DNA of 64,000 nucleotides from Trichobilharzia szidati (lineage: Eukaryota; Platyhelminthes; Trematoda; Strigeidida; Schistosomatidae), in NCBI GenBank assembly GCA_944472155.2, contig OX235271.1, positions 107,397,256 through 107,461,255 of the forward strand. Reading direction: 5' to 3'. A program made the position numbers and the translations under genes. A model generated the notes under the pieces. That model saw only the letters and a list, made by a program, of their open reading frames with translations. It was not told the origin of the DNA and did no database searches. Positions 21,484-32,225 of this stretch are shown here, piece by piece. Positions within the stretch are counted from its first letter, which is position 1; every line of letters begins with the position of its first letter.

Positions 21484-21720
21484 ACGGAGATTCTGTGTCA
21501 CTTAGGCGCTTTCTTCACTTCACCTTCAACTTCTAATCATGTATTAAATTTAGTTACAACTAACCAGAAAGTTATCATTTTGTCGGATATATTTGATCGT
21601 CATCTAACAAAGCTGAATACACTTGTTTCCAATACAAAATGTGCTATACAAGATTTATATCTGAAATTTTCTTGTAACTATCCAAGTTCCGAAGAGGCTG
21701 ATACAAATTCATTGTTAAAG
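21484..21720 (+). CDS. KDM5: KDM5 exon I: PLU-1-like region
   Basis: 79 codons (residues 897-975), phase 0 at both ends: TEILCHLGAFFTSPSTSNHV at the start, SSEEADTNSLLK at the end. The acceptor is TTTAG at 21479-21483 and the donor GTTTGT at 21721. It is fully open only in this frame. Two helical segments (LSDIFDRHLTKLNTLVSNTK and CAIQDLYLKF) are separated by short loops. No sequence motif identifies it independently; assignment rests on the frame chain. Confidence 0.84.
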
Positions 21721-23576
21721 GTTTGTCACTTTTGAATAAATTGTGACTTTTTAATGTTTGCATTTGTTGAAAAATTTTAAAGTCAAACCATCACTAGAAT
21801 ACTTGTCTCTAGTAGGTACATCAGTTAACGAGTCATGTTTCATAAGCTTCCTTAGTATATTCAAATAAGCTATTTTTCACCCGTTTGAATTACTAACTAC
21901 CATTGTTTGAAGTATACAGAAACCTTAATAATAGTGTGACCTCGGGGCTTTTGTGTTATTACGCACCAATGTCAACTGGAATAATTATTGAAAAATAAAT
22001 ACGACTAAACAGCCGTTTCTCCCTCTTTTGTGAATCTTTAGTATTGATTACTTATGTGGCAGATAAAGCCAAAAATGTCCAGGTTACAGGATGAAAAATC
22101 CAGTCACTGAGTAGAAATACAATAATCCGTGATCTTCATCTCTTACAGATTCACTACCAAGGATAGACGCTATCAAATTTCGTCGGTAGACATGTGTCTT
22201 CACACTTCACTGACTCGATATTCTTACCAGTATGCAGTCGCTTTTTTAAACTCATGTAGTGTCATTGACATTTAGTGGATCCCACCTAACATAAGAAGTA
22301 TGACTCACTGCCGGATGTATATAAATTCAAGTTGTAATTTTAATTTCCTCATCTACAGTAAGTAGATTGGTGTGCATGAGACGGTGTGTGAAGTGGATTG
22401 ACAACCTACAAAGACACACTGAACGCTGTGTAGATCACTTACTGAAAATAGCTAATCTTTTCTGCGCGTCACTTTCTCCGTTCTGAAGCACGCTGATCAT
22501 GTGCAAATGTGGTGTGTCGATAAATGAAATGATAAACTTGTTCAGGTGTATCTTGTATCTATAGTTTAACTGGTGGTAGTAAGGACCTTTTTTATCACAC
22601 AAGTTTGGTTGTGAATCTGTAACTAAGTCTGTCTTATACAACTGCAAATAATTAAATGAATGTGATTAGCTGATGGCAACCATCTAAAGATGCGGTATAA
22701 AATGGCTTATATGAGGATGAATTCCGTTTCCTGTACCATTTTATGTGATTCAAAATACTAAAATATTACTCAACAAACGTTTAACTTGTTCAAATCCATA
22801 TTCTTTACTTCACTTCACATAAATTAATTATTTATATGATCAATGAAATATTGTATTATAATCCCCTTACTCCAATCTTGGCGAATGGGCCAACGTTTTT
22901 TATACGAACACTGATCAAGATTTCACCGGATAGTTCCACAATAAATCAACACCGAATGACAAGTAGACACAAGTAGAAATTATGTTTGTATAATTCTCAC
23001 CGAAAGTAACCTTTCGATCGGCAAACTGGTTCAAACTTTTCCAGGGAAATAAAATTGTATGAAATGTGTTAATTAATGTCGTAATCGTATCATGATTGGG
23101 ATATTCTGCTCCAAGAGTGAAACAGCCGAAACGAATCACTTGTCTGCTGATTTTTAAAAATACTGACTTAGTCCTGTATTCAAATTAATTTTGCATTGTT
23201 TTACATACTTTTACTTTCTCAAACATTATTATTGTTATTGCTACTGCTAGTGTAACGAAGAAAAGACCTAGGAGGCTCGAAGGCAATGTTTATTAGGATA
23301 AACGCATTGTAGGTACATAAATTCGGTATACCCTATCTTTAAAGTCTTTATTTGCACATCATTTACAAATTGGTCGAATATTACCATATTCAATAGCTTG
23401 TTGGATTCTGTACAGTGTTTCTAATGTTCTTCTCGCAGTTCTATTCTTCGATTGCTTTATCCAGTGCCCAAAACATATTGTTACTTTTCTGAATTCGTTT
23501 GCTGATGCACTATTTATATCTGATTATAAGTAGCATTCACCACACTAATATTATGTCTTCCACTTTGTGTTCACAG
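21721..23576 (+). other. Intron I/J, no confident feature
   Basis: An 1856-bp AT-rich intron. At 23253 a TGTAACG start resembles the LTR ends seen at 37381, 47571 and 63651, but I could not find a matching end. Otherwise nothing recognisable. Confidence 0.55.
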
Positions 23577-23669
23577 ATTTTGTTGCCTACATTTTCAAGC
23601 GAACACCATGAGAATTCTTCCATCGAATCCTTTAAAGATGCTTGTCTGTCGGGTTATGAACATGGACTG
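23577..23669 (+). CDS. KDM5: KDM5 exon J (short)
   Basis: 31 codons (residues 976-1006), phase 0: ILLPTFSSEHHENSSIESF, then KDACLSGYEHGL. It has a strong acceptor (GTGTTCACAG at 23567-23576) and donor (GTGAGT at 23670). It is one of the smallest exons of the gene. Splice quality and matching phase support it, but there is no domain signature. Confidence 0.78.
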
Positions 23670-23699
23670 GTGAGTATTAGTTTTGAGTATTTATGTAAA

Positions 23700-24120
23700 A
23701 TTACATTTAAACAAAGCAACAACTACAGATTTTGCAGAATAAAATGGTACCATATTTTATTTCGTCGTCTTCTCTTCAGCTGTTTACAGGGCAAAAACAT
23801 TATTAAATGTATCTACAATAACAATTTATCATACTTACACAGAGTTCATTTTAAACAGAAATCAATCGATCGATATACACATACACTAATAATATATACA
23901 TATATGTATATATATATGCAATCTTGAACACAATTCCGAGCATTAATAATCATACAAAATGAAAACTTTTTAGTATCTCGCATTAGGATGAAAAATATCC
24001 AGTTACCAGGGCAAAGAAAGACTGATAACTGCTTCTTTCTGAACGCACAAATCAGGTTTTAGGCGCTTGATGGAAAAGGCTTCGGCAAACTTAAGGAGCA
24101 TTGAACTCTTTTGCTCCTTA
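23700..24120 (-). mobile_element. Penelope-like element 3' end (family P2)
   Basis: 23990-24120 on the minus strand encodes the endonuclease C-terminus (CAQKEAVISLSLPW type), matching 36500-36580. 23715-23845 is the downstream terminal sequence with the GTACCAT hairpin seen also at 8998-9060 and 36774-36836. The order is the same as at 36.2-36.9 kb, so this is one 3' end in antisense orientation. Confidence 0.75.
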
Positions 24121-24199
24121 AGTTATATATATATATATATAACTTGTTTTCGGATTAGCATTCGTTTGTGAGCTAAGAAAATAATCTAACTTCATATCT

Positions 24200-24274
24200 T
24201 ATTATTATTATTGTTTCCTTTAATTCCTAGAGGAACATAGGGCTTCAGCCGTGCGTCTCCATTGCGTTCGGTTC
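24200..24274 (-). mobile_element. Severely truncated RTE 3' end, 8-bp TSD
   Basis: TCATATCT at 24192-24199 recurs at 24275-24282. Between them is an (ATT)n tail and only the last ~60 bp of the RTE 3' end (CCTAGAGGAACATAGGGCTT). The copy at 38935 has the same start. Confidence 0.8.
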
Positions 24275-24551
24275 TCATATCTACGGGCACTTTTTGTTGT
24301 TTGTAGCAGTTTTATTTCACTTACTGAAACGCTTGATTTCATGCTTGTTTACTAGTCAGTTTCGTATCTGGGTAACAGTAACGAATAGACACCACAATCA
24401 AATGACCCTGAACCAACCAATCAGATTCCTTTATGTGAAAAGTGGCATTTATTGTTTAAAAAGAAATTACATTTATAAGATATATATGTAGTAAAAATGA
24501 ATTATACAGGGTATATATTTCTGGTATGCTGCAAAAATCGGCACCAGTTTC

Positions 24552-24765
24552 TCATAGGAGAGTGTCCATAGGCTTATCAAACCAATGTCGATACAAAAAT
24601 TCATCTAAGCGGCTGTATATCGTATCATATCATATCGGGAACCATTTACCATTCTAATATGTTTATTTAGATGGGCCCAGAATCCTTCAATAGACTTTGT
24701 TTGAGTTTCACTTATAGAATTCCTTAATTCATAAGGATGATTGACTTTATGATGAATTATAGCCT
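24552..24765 (-). pseudogene. Merlin/IS1016-like transposase C-terminal remnant
   Basis: On the minus strand, HHKVNHPYELRNSISETQ, then TKSIEGFWAHLNKHIRM, then after a one-base frameshift LDEFLYRHWFDKP and a stop. The pattern VNH, then T-x-SIEGFW, then LDEFLxRxxF is the C-terminal part of the IS1595/Merlin DDE transposases, a family known in schistosomes. The upstream catalytic part is missing and an in-frame stop precedes the block, so it is dead. No terminal inverted repeats were located. Confidence 0.72.
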
Positions 24766-25088
24766 AGTGATGATAGTTGCGAATAACCTTTCCACTCATC
24801 TGTGTGAATGGTAGTGCCTGGGAAGGACTAGTCGTTGTATTATTGGTATTAATTGACATCGTCACCTCTGATTGGTATGCGTACATTCTGTGGTATCTAT
24901 TCTTTACTGTTCCCCCCTCTTTGTATTTCTACAAACTAGTCTTCACTTTTGTTGTATCTCGACTATATTCGTCAAAAATATTGGTCGACTAATAAAATTT
25001 ATTAAAGCAGCAATCAAATTCTATTTATGTTCTCACTCTTACAGAATGGATGTAGTTACTCTTTGAGGATGCTTTCATCTGCTAGTGA

Positions 25089-25130
25089 AATTATTATTAT
25101 TGTTATTATTATTACTATTATTATTATTGC
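25089..25130 (+). repeat. (ATT)n microsatellite
   Basis: An imperfect ATT trinucleotide tract inside intron J/K. Confidence 0.85.
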
Positions 25131-25364
25131 TTTAGTATTTTACTGACTAGTCTGTATTAGGTGTGTACACGCCTCGAAAAACTGAATTTAATCAATTTCA
25201 CTTTCTGAAAAGCTGTTTTCGTTTATAATATTGTATTCAAAACAGCATAGTGAAGGAATTAGTATTGTCAGTAATAATTTGTTTATATTTGATTTTGCTG
25301 TAAATTTAATTTGATTTATTTACTGAATGCTGTTTTTGTTTCTCAACTTCTTTATTCAATCTAG

Positions 25365-25499
25365 TCTGTATATAGTCAACAATCAAAAGATAATCTCAAC
25401 TGCATATCATCAATACTCAAGACCATGTTCAGTACAGGTACTTCATGTGATGTATGTTCGAAACGATTCCGAATATCCAACATAACCAGGGTTGAGGAT
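25365..25499 (+). CDS. KDM5: KDM5 exon K: Cys-containing segment
   Basis: 45 codons (residues 1007-1051), phase 0: SVYSQQSKDNLNC onward, ending RVED with a GTAAGT donor at 25500. It contains Cys1034 and Cys1037 (CDVC). With the Cys pairs of exon L this is where animal KDM5 proteins have PHD2, but the His-x-x-Cys expected of a PHD finger is not seen. Either the finger is strongly diverged or only remnants remain. Confidence 0.8.
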
Positions 25500-25664
25500 G
25501 TAAGTTTTATTGTAGATTTCACGACAACTTTGTCCAATTTTTCATTCAAACTAAATTACTGTCATTCTTTTTGTATAAAAATGTACTCAGTTTGTTTTGT
25601 AATGTGTCCTACTCAAGTCGATACTTTGTTGATGGTTGTTTTATATTTATGCGTAATTTTTTAA

Positions 25665-25856
25665 ATTTTTTATTTTGATTACAGCTTGAATCCACACAGT
25701 ATTTTTGATACAAGTACAGAATTTTCAGCATGTCATATCGGTAGCCCAAATTTAGCAGGCCGACCATTGATATCAGGTGTGTCGGCAGGGGATCGAACCT
25801 CGGACGATGTGCATGGTCGGCGAGCATCCTGACCGCTGTGCCACCAACGCACAATT
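25665..25856 (-). mobile_element. tRNA-derived SINE family B2 (antisense)
   Basis: The minus strand has the same tRNA-like head as family B1 (GTGGCACAGCGG box A, GAGGTTCGATCCCC box B) but a different tail: CCTGATATCAATGGTCGGCC, later ATGCTGAAAATTCTGTACTT. The copy at 34734-34915 has the same tail. Head and tail together define a second subfamily. Confidence 0.85.
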
Positions 25857-26229
25857 TCAATTCCCCTTGTAACTAAATATGTATTATACATCATTTTGGA
25901 ATAATTAATGTAGCATTTAAGACAAACAAGAATCTACTGAGTCACACTTGCATTGAACAAAGTGAATATGATGATCTTTATGCTTTTTAGAGTATAATCT
26001 ATACCTCAGGACACTTTTTCTTTACCAAATATCCTCGTCTATTCATCATTCTCTATATTCTTCCTCGTTTGCTTGTATATTTGCTTGTGTTATTGTCTCT
26101 CGCTCAGTCTGTAGAGATGTAGTCTAACTATCTTAAGCACTTGACTTTTATCTAATGGTTCTGGATTCCAAATCCTGCTGCACCCACCTACTTCACTCTG
26201 GGCAGATGAGTAGTATCATTAGCGCTTAC

Positions 26230-26950
26230 CATATATAAAGGATATCTCAGAAATCACTACAAGACTCTTCAAACCTTTAGGAATTGACGTCGTACACAAA
26301 CCAACAAAGTCACTTCACTCAATTCTATGTCAACCAAAAGACTCAACAGCGAAAGTAAATAAAACCAACATCATCTACAAAATAAATTGCATCAACTGCG
26401 AAAAACACTACAGTGGCCAAAGTGGACGTCCCCTTCGTCTTCGTATCCACGAACATAAGCTAGCCGTCAAAAGACATGATATCCACTTCCTCATATCACT
26501 ACATACAGACAACCACGGACATCAATTCGACTGGGACAACGTTCAAATATTAGACAGAGGAAACAAGAAGAATGCTAGAGAATTTTTAGAAGCATGGCAT
26601 TCCAGGGAATCATCAATCAATAGACACATCGAGATTGACGAAATATATCAACTGATAAGAAAGAAACCTCACATACAAAGGGTCAAAGTTCAAGTCAAAG
26701 AAACAATGAGTGACAATACAAGTAACCTAGAAGGTGTGAAAACATACAAAAACAACGAATCACGTCCAAGGTCACCGGGAGAGATGATTAATAAACTCGT
26801 GGAGAAATCTAAAAGCTCACTTCAAATTGAAGTATGTGCTGAAGATGTCGCCTAGTAGGGTGATGAAAGCTTCGCAAATTAACTCTCCAGCTCAGAGAAC
26901 ACAACCACATCAAAATCATCCACCTGAGCTACAAATCTTCTCTATCATAT
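26230..26950 (+). mobile_element. 5'-truncated Penelope-like element (P3), 11-bp TSD
   Basis: TTAGCGCTTAC at 26219-26229 recurs at 26951-26961. The insert carries an open GIY-YIG coding region (26238-26855) and the family tail ending CTACAAATCTTCTCTATCAT. It is about 95% like the copy at 45568-46420. It inserted in the sense direction into intron K/L. Confidence 0.92.
26238..26855 (+). pseudogene. PLE GIY-YIG endonuclease (P3), start-less ORF
   Basis: 205 codons open to a TAG stop. NIIYKINCINCEKHY then SGQSGRPLRLRIHEHK is the GIY-YIG core; here the usual YIG reads YSG, an Ile-to-Ser change in the second motif half that probably inactivates it. The block REFLEAWHSRESSINRH holds the catalytic Glu region. 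The C-terminal 60 residues are Lys/Ser-rich and end VCAEDVA. There is no in-frame ATG at the beginning because the copy is 5'-truncated. Confidence 0.85.
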
Positions 26951-27467
26951 TTAGCGCTTACACTTTAAGTGTGGCTCACAACCTAGTAGACAAGATAGCT
27001 GTCCCCGGTGACTGAGACCTAACTAACTCTCATGCATTGACTGGTTAAACAGATCAAGGCACAATGAGTACAGTTTTCAGCGTCATACGTGAACACGTAC
27101 TGTATGACTGTATTACAAATGCACGCGTATCACTAGTACATTGAAGCGTTCCATTTTCTATGAATTTGGTAAATTTTATTGAGCTTATTAAATTCATTAG
27201 GATTTCATGCATTGTGTCTCTAGGTTAAAATAATGCCATTTAGTATGGTGAATGCTCATACACAAACCATGCTGACATCAATTTACTAAACTTCATGATG
27301 TCTTCGTTAAGTGTTTGTACTAGAAGTTTCACTTTATTTTTTAGTTTGAAAGACTGATTTGATTTATTATATGTTCTTATGCAGTAAATTTGTATGTGAT
27401 ATTCTTTTATGAAAATCAGTGACTTCACTGGTTGGTTTTACGGACTATTTTGAGGGGTCTTATTCAC

Positions 27468-27557
<90 letters not shown>
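27468..27557 (+). repeat. (TA)n microsatellite, about 90 bp
   Basis: An uninterrupted TA tract on the left side of a PLE insertion. A second TA tract (28578-28638) lies directly on its right side, suggesting insertion into one TA array. Confidence 0.95.
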
Positions 27558-27559
<2 letters not shown>

Positions 27560-27697
27560 AATTAATAAAGAGGTAAGAGGTGAGAAAATAGACTTAGGTC
27601 AAGTTAAAAGGACGTATTCAAGGTCAAAGTAACAATGAAGACCACTAAACCAAATAACAGAGGTAATAGTACATCTGCTATGGTATCAAAACAAAAT

Positions 27698-28075
27698 TTA
27701 CCAAGGAAGGTTTAATGTGATGACGAATTGTTTTTGAACACATAAAGGTGGTTTAAACTCTCTAATTGCTAGGGCTTCCACAAACTTTAGGATACGCCCC
27801 AAACACGTTTTATAGATAGGTTTAAAAGATCTGTTAACGTCAATTTTATGTTCTGTCTCTATAATATATTTCGCAATAGAAGAGCTAGGTCTCCTGTTCT
27901 CACCGTTAATAGGTTCTGAAGATTCCATTTGTTTTTGGAACCATATAGGAATATGCTCTGAAGCCCTTAATTGCAGAGATCGATGAGTCCTCCCTATGTA
28001 TGTGTGTCCACATGTACATTCAAATTCACCAAGACCCACTCTCCTACTCGCCCCTAAGAAAGACGTGTACATCAA
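27698..28075 (-). pseudogene. PLE GIY-YIG endonuclease fragment (P4, inverted arm)
   Basis: FECTCGHTYIGRTHRSLQLR then ASEHIPIWFQKQ holds the YIG half and the Arg/His block. IAKYIIETEHKIDVNRSFK and IREFKPPLCVQKQF then lead to the stop. The first GIY half is absent because the arm is truncated there. Confidence 0.88.
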
Positions 28076-28240
28076 GCTACCCTATTTGGGGCGTCAAAGC
28101 AGCTTGATAACTAGACAAAGACTGAACGCTGCTGTCAAAAAGACTTTATGTAGCCAATATCATAATAATAGAGAATGTAAAGCCAATATATCTATCTAAA
28201 CCCTTCGAATATGCGAAAAATGACGTCACATCCCACTGTA

Positions 28241-28570
28241 TTTACCAATTTGAATGTACGTGTGGACACACATACATAGGGAGGACTCATCGATCTCTGC
28301 AATTAAGGGCTTCAGAGCATATTCCTATATGGTTCCAAAAACAAATGGAATCTTCAGAACCTATTAACGGTGAGAACAGGAGACCTAGCTCTTCTATTGC
28401 GAAATATATTATAGAGACAGAACATAAAATTGACGTTAACAGATCTTTTAAACCTATCCATAAAACGTGTTTGGGGCGTATCCTAAAGTTTGTGGAAGCC
28501 CTAGCAATTAGAAAGTTTAAACCACCTTTATGTGTTCAAAAACAATTCGTCATCACATTAAACCTTCCTT

Positions 28571-28577
<7 letters not shown>
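28241..28577 (+). pseudogene. PLE GIY-YIG endonuclease fragment (P4, main copy)
   Basis: It is the mirror of the minus-strand arm, with only a few substitutions. Positions 28236-28345 encode CIYQFECTCGHTYIGRTHRS in a frame that is interrupted upstream; 28345-28575 is open to the stop (SSIAKYIIETEHKIDVN onward). Connector sequence (VYIKLPYLGRQSSLITRQRL) lies at 28060-28200. Confidence 0.88.

Positions 28578-28638
<61 letters not shown>
28578..28638 (+). repeat. (TA)n microsatellite
   Basis: An imperfect TA tract with one TGTA interruption, abutting the right end of the palindromic PLE. Confidence 0.95.
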
Positions 28639-28642
<4 letters not shown>

Positions 28643-28965
28643 ACAAAAGTACAGGTTTCAAGGGTGAGTGTAATCAGTGATATGTGAAACAATATGAATA
28701 CTACATAAAATAAACCAGACGTAAGTTCAAGGGTGAAAATAACGACAATAATAATTATAAGAATGAAATTTGTGAAGTGAAATGAGCATGCTTTTGTTAA
28801 TATGATAACAAGTTAGAAAAGCATCACTTAGTAAACCTAAGGTAACAGATTTAATTTATGCATTGTTATTTTACTGAATTGCCTTTAAAGCACAAAATAT
28901 TATTTGTCCTAAAGTTTTTGACCTATAACTATTATTTAGTTGTATTTTGTTTTTCGTTTTTGTAG

Positions 28966-29214
28966 AATGCAGAAAACAGTTCTTGTGATTCTTGTTCATT
29001 ATGTGCACTGTTCTCAAAAGATTCAGCTGTATATCCAACATATGACAGTCTTGTACAATTTGAACATCACTGGTCGACTTCTGATTCATCTGCTACAATC
29101 AATGAAGCGGTCGTTGATTTAACTGAAGACAACAATTATGGTACTTTAGTTCTGTTGGACACTCCTGTATCTATTGCCCTCCGGATTTGTCTAAGTCGAA
29201 TTAAAGAATGTTTC
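28966..29214 (+). CDS. KDM5: KDM5 exon L: Cys-rich start, then helix
   Basis: 83 codons (residues 1052-1134), phase 0 at both ends. It begins NAENSSCDSCSLCALFSKDS (Cys1058, Cys1061, Cys1064), passes a FEHHW motif and ends with the helical VSIALRICLSRIKECF. The last part may correspond to the helix that follows PHD2 in animal KDM5 (the LRRLRVRLPEG region), but the similarity is faint. The acceptor is TTTTTGTAG at 28957-28965 and the donor GTAAGT at 29215. Confidence 0.82.
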
Positions 29215-29559
29215 GTAAGTTAATTGGTCTTGTAATATTAAAAATATGCTTTAATGATGGAAATAACCACAATTTGGACTGTGAATTTGGTCTAGTTTCT
29301 CCTGTTTCTCACAAAGAGCAGACAAACTAGTGCCTTGAACTCAAGAACTGTTATTAATTAATACCAAAACTTGACTTTATTCTTAACCTTATCTTAACCA
29401 TGTCATTCGTATCCTGACTCCTATTACTTGATTCATCGAGAACTATTCCTTTTGAAGTGGAAGATTATAAAACTGCCATAGGTAGTATCCTCTATCCACT
29501 TAAAACCTTATTTAGTGTATTGCCTTGTATGCTGCTAACAAAACGTTGTTCACTGAATA

Positions 29560-30180
29560 AGCTGTCTATAAAAAACAAAATAATTGAGCAAAGAATATCT
29601 TTTCCGATAATTTCCTCTTCTGGCTCTACAATTATATTTGTGTTTATATACACAGAATATTCTAGAATAGTAGTCAATAACAATATTAGTGTTTTTTTAA
29701 ATAATATCGATTTGTTAATTGAGATTAATGGAATTACAGTTCATTAAAGATGCTTAAATTATAATAATATAATAGCAAACAGAATATTAACTAAAATTAG
29801 GGAAATTTCTACAAAAAAATGAAGATCATTGGAACCTAGACGGCCAAGGTAAGGACAATGTCTGAACTAGGTTCTTTCGGACACATAAATTAACTTCTTA
29901 ATGAGGGGATCCCAACGGCCTCAGTAATATTTAGTAAAGGAACTCTCAAGGCGAAGTTAAGATTTGTTGGTATGCTGTAAATGACTTTGAAAGCCTGGTT
30001 GACATCAATCTTGTGTTCTGTATCCACAAGATGAGATAGAATAGCGCTACGAATAGATTTTGTTTGACCTTTACTTAACCACTTTGCAGGGTGATGTTCA
30101 GAAATCCGACGAGAAACACGCCAAGATTGTGATACGAAAGAATCGACTATCGATATAAAGAACAAACAAAAAACCGTATA
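29560..30180 (-). mobile_element. Penelope-like element 3' remnant (family P5)
   Basis: The minus strand at 30165-29890 encodes RRISEHHPAKWLSKGQTK, then LSHLVDTEHKIDVNQAFKVI, the C-terminal half of a GIY-YIG endonuclease. 29565-29990 is shared with 40143-40590, about 95% identical, so the family terminus lies near 29560. The first motif half and RT are absent. Confidence 0.75.
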
Positions 30181-31079
30181 ACACCAGTAGTTTGTACAAA
30201 TTAGATTGTGATATTTTGTCTGTACTGAGAGTAATTTACCTTATAAACGATTTGGCGCCAGTTAACACCGTTTTGTTCTTCATACTATTAGTTATTAATA
30301 AACTCATCATGTGTCTGTTCAGTAATTCCCCGATCCTTAGTGGCATTTCTCGTCCTAATTCAATAAATATTAAGTGATGATGATAGTGAGAAAATAATTT
30401 TCAAACCAAGAAAAATTAAATTATGACAATAAGTTAATTTGTTGAAATTCAATCACTTTTCGGTATGAATATTAAGATTGATCTTAAATCCTGAACTATG
30501 GGCTTTATTATATCCAAGCCTATAATATTGTGTTTATCACATGAATTGTACTGATTTCCAATATCGTTAAGAACAAGTGTATTTAATGGGTGTATAGTCA
30601 GTTACTCTTCAAGTTAAATCAAAGTTTGAAATACACCTTCGTATGAGTTCATATTTTATATATCTCGAAAAAATAATCCATTTTGTTGAAGGTTTATATA
30701 TCATAAGTTGTTTAGAGAGAAGTAACCAGTGGATAGAGAAAAGTGAACTTGTTAGTGTATTGTGATAGTCTGTTAATCAGTAGCATCAATTCATGGTCTG
30801 AAGTTAATATTATCAAGTCAGTAGTCAGTTTGTGTGAAAACCTACTGCATTCACTTTTTCGTTATCCAAGTTTATGAGTAAGAAGAAGGACTGAATAAAA
30901 TATCCATTCGTTTTGTGACCAAGTTAAACCTTAAGTACCAGTGGAGTGCGCGACCGCACCAATGACCTTGAAACACGCAGTAAGCAAGTTAGTGAAACCT
31001 GGTGAAAAATATTGTAATCATGAATAAAATATGCGCAGTGAAGTGTTATGTTATTAAGTGGGATATCTGGCAGTTTTCA

Positions 31080-31240
31080 GGTTAGGTTTGGGAAAGATTA
31101 CGTTAAGGTTTAGGCTAAGGACAGGTTAGGGCTAGGTTAATCTAATGAGGGCGAAATAAGGGGTTGGTTTGAGTTAGTTTAGGGATATCTTCACGGTAGG
31201 GTTAGGTTAACGAAAGATTAGGGTTATTGTTGCGGTTAGA
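31080..31240 (+). repeat. Degenerate interstitial telomere-like tract
   Basis: GGTTAGG, GGTTTAGG, GGTTAGGG and TTAGGGTTA variants recur about a dozen times in 160 bp, with other bases between. The schistosome telomere repeat is TTAGGG, so this could be an old interstitial telomere-like array or a chance G/T-rich tract. Confidence 0.55.
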
Positions 31241-31889
31241 TGACGTAGAATGTGATTAAATTCCCTCTGTTGATACTGCAATCCCAAACTGAGAGGTATT
31301 TTTGTCACACATCAGAGAAAGGTAGCCTGTGTAGCAGTTTCATGCCTTTTAATTCATTATTTTCATTAATACATATATATTTTATTCGCGAAAATCGCCT
31401 TTGTCATGTGGTTGATGCGTTCAAGGTCATTTATCCGTTGGTACATAGTGATGCTCAAAGTCTAACTTTTACTGTTCTATCTTATGCTTTAAAACTGTTT
31501 GAACCGTTTTAATGTGTTATCAGTTGACAACGACATGTATATTTCACTTCAAATTTGCATACAGTCTTCTGTGTCATTGTCATTCCCTGAAAGTGTGAAT
31601 AACAGTATAAATACTTAGATAAGTTCAGTCATCGAAGAAGGTGTAAATAGATAAAACAGCAGCTAATTAATAACATCTGAGTAGAAATTGAATAATGTGA
31701 TAGTATGTAATTCGATATTAGTCTTTTTATCATATAAGAAAATACAGGGAAACAGTATCATTCATTCCAGTTTATTCAAATTGTTATTTCTTTGGTGTAA
31801 AGTTTCGTCAGATGTTTGGTGTTGCCACCTAGTTAGACATGTACATCCAAATGCCTTTATTTTTCAAAACCCTCATAATAATAGCATCT

Positions 31890-32225
31890 ATACTGAGAAG
31901 TCGTGACCCCAATGAGGGGGAGGTCCACCATGTCAAGATGAAATTACATACTAGTCGGAGGCATTGGTTAAGGGTAGCGCTATATTATACAAGTTGACAA
32001 GGCTAGAATTCACAGGTCATCGAAGTCCCGACTCAGGTTGCTGAATGGTAAACCAGTTTGGTCTTGTGACCTGAAGGCCCATGGTCCGTTCCCTGGTTGG
32101 GTCGTAAATGTGAACTGCTAAAGACAGTTCCAAACTAGGTCTAAGCATCTGTCATGTGCTCTCAGGTGTTCTCCATGATCTCATTGATCGATGCTGATTC
32201 ATGACGAAATCTACTTGGAAATAGC
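31890..32225 (+). mobile_element. tRNA-derived retroposon family C (degraded)
   Basis: It shares its leader (TGAGAAGTCGTGACC), middle (CTAGAATTCACAGGT, GACTCAGGTTGCTGAATGG) and end (ATGACGAAATCTACTT) with 48885-49225. Box A is around GTTGCTGAATGG and box B is the TGGTCCGTTCCCT region. Relative to family A it has a different body but a similar order: leader, tRNA-like, hammerhead-like block, tail. Confidence 0.7.

Larger units (their letters stand above)
23670..25364 (+). other. Intron J/K with PLE, RTE and Merlin remnants
   Basis: It contains an antisense PLE end (23700-24120), a 75-bp RTE tail (24200-24274), an antisense Merlin-like transposase remnant (24552-24765), a TA tract (24126-24143) and an ATT microsatellite (25089-25130). 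The last 230 bp are plain AT-rich sequence. Confidence 0.75.
27558..28577. mobile_element. Palindromic Penelope-like element (P4) inside TA array
   Basis: The plus-oriented copy (about 28050-28577) has connector and endonuclease. The minus-oriented arm (27697-28031) is an inverted copy of its last 335 bp. Both outer coding ends are the same C-terminus (VITLNLPW and a stop). The two arms are nearly identical, so the structure is young or gene-converted. It lies between TA tracts. Confidence 0.9.
25500..28965 (+). other. Intron K/L with SINE and two PLE insertions
   Basis: A 3466-bp intron. It holds an antisense tRNA-derived element (25665-25856), a PLE fragment with 11-bp TSD (26230-26950) and a palindromic PLE between two TA tracts (27558-28577). 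The stretches 25860-26215 and 26962-27465 hold nothing recognisable. Confidence 0.8.

Noticed and set aside
23499..23927. 142-codon open frame around exon J as a complete gene
   Set aside because: Only 23577-23669 is bounded by good splice sites and fits the KDM5 frame chain; the rest reads into intron and PLE sequence.
27432..27632. Open frame full of Tyr-Ile repeats
   Set aside because: It is the translation of the TA microsatellite; no real gene.
31252..31512. Open frame with a VVDAFKVIYPL-like stretch reminiscent of PLE endonuclease ends
   Set aside because: Only about ten residues resemble the P5 C-terminus (NQAFKVIYSIP); too short to call.
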